64,000 nt of DNA. It comes from Chryseobacterium sp. (GTDB lineage: Bacteria; Bacteroidota; Bacteroidia; Flavobacteriales; Weeksellaceae). Where the stretch lies: positions 62,001-126,000 of the forward strand of contig JAITMC010000040.1 in assembly GCA_031277615.1 (NCBI GenBank), read 5' to 3'. The stretch's first letter is position 1. Every line of letters starts with the position of its first letter. Both the position numbers and the translations under genes were made by a program. Of this stretch, positions 61,145 through 64,000 are shown piece by piece. The notes below the pieces were generated by a model, which was not told the origin of the DNA, searched no databases, and worked only from the letters and a program-made list of their open reading frames with translations.

Positions 61145-63742
61145 TTATTTGTTGACGATCACTTTAGAAGCTGATTCAAAGCCAAGGCCTTTCACTTTTA
61201 CCATATAAGTTCCGCTTACCATTTTCTGGGTAGAAACCGCTTTTTTAGCATCCGGTGAAACTTTATCTTCTGAGGAAACCAGCTTACCGGACATATCATA
61301 GATCTCGATATTTACTTTCCCGATTAAGCTGTCCGGGAAGTTAATGTAGAATTCATTTTTGGCAGGATTAGGATAAACGGAAATCTTATTTTTAGCCGCT
61401 TTCACTTCTTCTGTTGAAAGTGCAGAACATCCTTCAGGAAGGTCAAAGTTTTCCACCTGATCGTTGATGTTGTTTTTTAAGCCTGCAGACGCTCCTGCAC
61501 CCAGCCCTCTTTTGGCAAATACTCTCCAGATCATACATTTGTCCTGTCCGCCTGTTATAGCCAGATCAGCACTCAGGATCGCATTTCTTCCGTCGATGAA
61601 AGAAGGGTTACAGCCCTGAAGTTTAAGAGCATCGGTAACCAGCTGTAATACTTTCGTACTTCCATTAGGACTAGTAGACATTACATTGGAGGAATATCCG
61701 TATCTTTCAACATATTTCCAGTGAAGATCCCACAACATGGTTGCCCATACAAATCCAATAGAGTGTACATCAGGAACAATGGCTGAGCCATTATTATACT
61801 CCAGGCCGTTGGTATCCCCGTAAGTGACCCCGTTCACCGAAAAATCAGGTGAATATTTAAAAGGCCTGATCCCTCCTCCGGCAGGCTGCTGCCCTATTGT
61901 ATAAGTTCCCATTCCTCTTGCTACTGAAGCATTATCACCCGGTCTGTTAGTGAGCATCAAGGCAAAAAAGTCAGACCAGCCCTCGCCCATCTGCTCTTTA
62001 TCCTGATTTGAGTTCAGGCAGTTAAACCCAGTACCTGTCAGTCTGTTGGAAATTCCGTGGCCATATTCGTGGGTAACGATACCATTATCAAAACTTCCAT
62101 CGTATTTCGTGTCAGCTCTTACAGCAATATTTACTGTTGTATTAGCCGCCAGTTTTGCTTTGATGTATTCTCCTTCCGCATTGGTAATCAGGATAGACGG
62201 TATAGTCACCGTATCATCATCACCACCCATATTTCCTATATTAGAGCCATTCGCTGCATTGTTATAAATGACAGCTCCTATTGCTCCGGCATTCTGGGCA
62301 TTTTTTACTTTCACAGAGAATCCACAGGCTCCGCCTCTTTCAATCAGTCCTATTTTTCCAGCCAGTTCACCAGCCGGAAGATCAGAACACCCATCAATAA
62401 CACTGGCCAGCTTTACATCGCCTGTTATTCCTATATCATTTACCGGAGCTCCGAACTGGGCAACACCGGCATTTACATTACGGTTCACCGCATCAGAAGG
62501 AGCAGCATAGAATAGTTTACGGTTTGAAACCAGCCACAGATACATCTGCATAACAGGGTTGTAATTATCCGGATATGGAGCAAAATTGGCATTGTTGAAC
62601 CCGCCTCCGTCCTGAGACTCTGCGAAAACTTCATCATCATCCAATCCTCCGTTTCCGAAGTTATTGCTCTGGAAGTTTTTGGCAGATTCCGTAAACCCGA
62701 ATTTATAGAAGATATCATGCACCATATTGCTGATGTAGAACAGGTTGGTGGTTGCAGCGGATAAATTGGTATACGTTAAAGCGGCAGGATTATACGGGAA
62801 ATCAAAATTTCGGGAAGCTCCGCCGTCGGGGGAAGCTCCGAATGTATCTTCATCTGCATCTTTATCATCATAGGCATATATATTATTTCCTTTTGTGATG
62901 GTATAATGGGTTGTTCCGTTGGAGTGCCATCCTTCCGGAGAGGAAGCGAGGATCCACGGATTGCTCACCAAAGCTCTGGAACCAAAGGTAGGTGCTTCTA
63001 CCGGCAAAGGAAATACATTATACGTTGCATTATCGGGAGCCAGCGTTACCAAATTGGTAAGAGGGCTCTGATACGATTCCTGATACTGAGGCAATGCTGC
63101 TGTAATGTGTTCATCATGGGCATAAGCACCTTCGTTAAAATTACAGGAAAGTGTCAGATTGGTTTTACTCAGGATTTTTCCGTTATGGGCATCTACCAGA
63201 ATATTCCAGTGGTTGTTGGTTCCGGGCTCATGCAGTAAATATTCATAGGCTAATTTCATGTCCTGCTGATCATCGGCGGTATATACCAAGCGCTGTTTGG
63301 CTGCAGTCATTTTATTAGCACTTTTTTCGAAAAAGGCAATAATCGGAAGACGTGATACTTTGTCACTTCCCAGGTCTCCGGCAATTTTTTTCAATGCATC
63401 TTCTTTGGTGATACCGGGGCTGGCTTCTGAAGAGGCTTTGTAATCTTTAATAAAATTATCGGTATAATAAATAATCTTCGCGTCTCTTACCAATGCGGTT
63501 CCTGCGGTACCATATACAGGAAGTCCGTTATAGGTCTGCTGAAACTTAACAACATCTCCGTTCATCGATTGGGAGCGGTCGGTATTATCAATTACAAAAC
63601 GGGCAAGATCTGCTTTTTTATATTCTCTGATCTGGTTTTGAGAAATATAATTTTTAATCAGGGTATTATTATCTTGTGATAATAATTTTAAAGGTAATGC
63701 TGTAAAAACAGCAAACAATAGTGGTAGAGTTATTTTTTTCAT
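61145..63742 (-). CDS. M36 (fungalysin) metallopeptidase with PA domain and T9SS type A sorting domain
   Basis: Secreted protease of 865 residues. The signal peptide (MKKITLPLLFAVFTALPLKLLSQ) and an FTP/PepSY-like propeptide (about 25-200, DADKxRLVYTADD region) precede the catalytic domain. That domain begins with NPWILASSPEGWHSNGTTHYT. A PA (protease-associated) domain is inserted at about 410-540 (IGLIERGGACGFSVKVKNAQNAGAIGAVIYNNA). Zinc ligands are in HEYGH (558-562) with the third in EGWSDFFALML. The T9SS tail is ISVYPNPAKNEFYINFPD...KMVSGTYMVKVKG...SKVIVNK. Likely digests extracellular protein. Confidence 0.93.
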   Translation of the reverse strand: MKKITLPLLFAVFTALPLKLLSQDNNTLIKNYISQNQIREYKKADLARFVIDNTDRSQSMNGDVVKFQQTYNGLPVYGTAGTALVRDAKIIYYTDNFIKDYKASSEASPGITKEDALKKIAGDLGSDKVSRLPIIAFFEKSANKMTAAKQRLVYTADDQQDMKLAYEYLLHEPGTNNHWNILVDAHNGKILSKTNLTLSCNFNEGAYAHDEHITAALPQYQESYQSPLTNLVTLAPDNATYNVFPLPVEAPTFGSRALVSNPWILASSPEGWHSNGTTHYTITKGNNIYAYDDKDADEDTFGASPDGGASRNFDFPYNPAALTYTNLSAATTNLFYISNMVHDIFYKFGFTESAKNFQSNNFGNGGLDDDEVFAESQDGGGFNNANFAPYPDNYNPVMQMYLWLVSNRKLFYAAPSDAVNRNVNAGVAQFGAPVNDIGITGDVKLASVIDGCSDLPAGELAGKIGLIERGGACGFSVKVKNAQNAGAIGAVIYNNAANGSNIGNMGGDDDTVTIPSILITNAEGEYIKAKLAANTTVNIAVRADTKYDGSFDNGIVTHEYGHGISNRLTGTGFNCLNSNQDKEQMGEGWSDFFALMLTNRPGDNASVARGMGTYTIGQQPAGGGIRPFKYSPDFSVNGVTYGDTNGLEYNNGSAIVPDVHSIGFVWATMLWDLHWKYVERYGYSSNVMSTSPNGSTKVLQLVTDALKLQGCNPSFIDGRNAILSADLAITGGQDKCMIWRVFAKRGLGAGASAGLKNNINDQVENFDLPEGCSALSTEEVKAAKNKISVYPNPAKNEFYINFPDSLIGKVNIEIYDMSGKLVSSEDKVSPDAKKAVSTQKMVSGTYMVKVKGLGFESASKVIVNK

Positions 63743-63891
63743 TTTTACTAATAAAGTGGCAAATTTACAAATAATTCAAAATCAACAATTATTTTAATGA
63801 AAATAATTAAACACTACAGCTAATTTATATTTAAAATTTTAATTAAATAATTTTTTAACAATTTCATAAATCAAAACGATCCTTTATTCAT

Positions 63892-63915
63892 AAAAAAACT
63901 GCCCTTTCGGGCAGT
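63892..63915 (-). terminator. terminator of the next T9SS gene
   Basis: ACTGCCC (63898-63904), loop TTTC, GGGCAGT (63909-63915). On the minus strand followed by a T-run. Confidence 0.85.
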
Positions 63916-63926
63916 CTGTTTTGTAA

Positions 63927-64000
63927 TTATTTCTTGATCAGTTTTTCTGAATACCTTTCATTTTTATCGGTTATAAAATTAACGATATATACACCTTCTC
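63927..64000 (-). CDS. C-terminus of a T9SS type A sorted protein, cut by window
   Basis: Only the last 23-24 codons are inside the window. Reading from the right edge gives GVYIVNFITDKNERYSEKLI, then KK and the TAA at 63929-63927, with the typical GxYxV...KxxK end of a T9SS type A sorting domain. A hairpin terminator follows. The rest of the protein, and hence its function, lies beyond position 64000. Confidence 0.72.
   Translation of the reverse strand, partial: EGVYIVNFITDKNERYSEKLIKK

Overview
The window looks like a chromosomal segment of a Chryseobacterium-type member of the Flavobacteriia (Bacteroidota, Weeksellaceae). The evidence is AT-rich DNA, promoters of the Bacteroidota type (-33 TTTG or TTG, -7 TANNTTTG), gliding/secretion genes gldF-gldG, and at least eight exported proteins ending in a type IX secretion (T9SS) type A sorting domain. 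It also carries an Elizabethkingia/Flavobacterium-type glycosylasparaginase. No tRNA, rRNA, CRISPR array or intact insertion sequence was seen.

Layout. 1-6.6 kb: heme acquisition locus. A TonB-dependent receptor, an HmuY lipoprotein and an HmuT-like heme-binding lipoprotein run leftward. Two T9SS cargo genes run rightward, one of them a second HmuY-like protein. Near-identical operator/promoter cassettes precede both cargo genes. 6.7-8.6 kb: an ABM monooxygenase, a TauE/SafE exporter with an overlapping 47-codon leader gene, and an Rrf2 regulator with a candidate operator. 8.8-11.3 kb: a small cluster of DUF4268, unknown and DUF2314-ankyrin genes resembling immunity-type proteins. 11.8-15.4 kb: T9SS protein, YD-like secreted protein, serine hydrolase, RelE-like orphan. 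15.5-20.6 kb: gldG-gldF, hemJ-like, kbl, thioredoxin-like protein. 20.7-30.6 kb: two tandem T9SS M1 aminopeptidases around a TPR/AraC-type regulator, then PBP4-type carboxypeptidase and priA.

30.6-47.3 kb holds the main non-coding feature. A six-unit array of about 170-bp repeats (30.7-31.8 kb, one unit carrying an IS-like remnant), a pair of 150-bp elements at 36.6-36.9 kb, one at 47.1 kb and a decayed one at 11.4 kb belong to one MITE-like family bounded by CGCAAAG/CTTTGCG. Between these lie an AEC transporter, a ParD-ParE toxin-antitoxin pair, and N-glycan breakdown genes (beta-mannosidase, glycosylasparaginase, hexosaminidase, with cutC). A sulfur/persulfide locus sits between the glycan genes: a CstB-like dioxygenase-rhodanese, two YeeE/YedE half-transporters, a TauE-type transporter and a Crp/Fnr regulator. 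Two of its promoters share an identical 21-nt motif at the same position.

47.3-64 kb: the two CoA-transferase subunit genes, separated by an opposite-strand ABC exporter; a MORN/YwqK-like protein; a T9SS metallophosphoesterase; rplS; an AraC regulator divergent from an MFS pump; an alpha/beta hydrolase; an EamA transporter; a T9SS M36 metalloprotease; and the 3' end of another T9SS protein.

All calls come from reading the sequence and recognising families. No database search was run.
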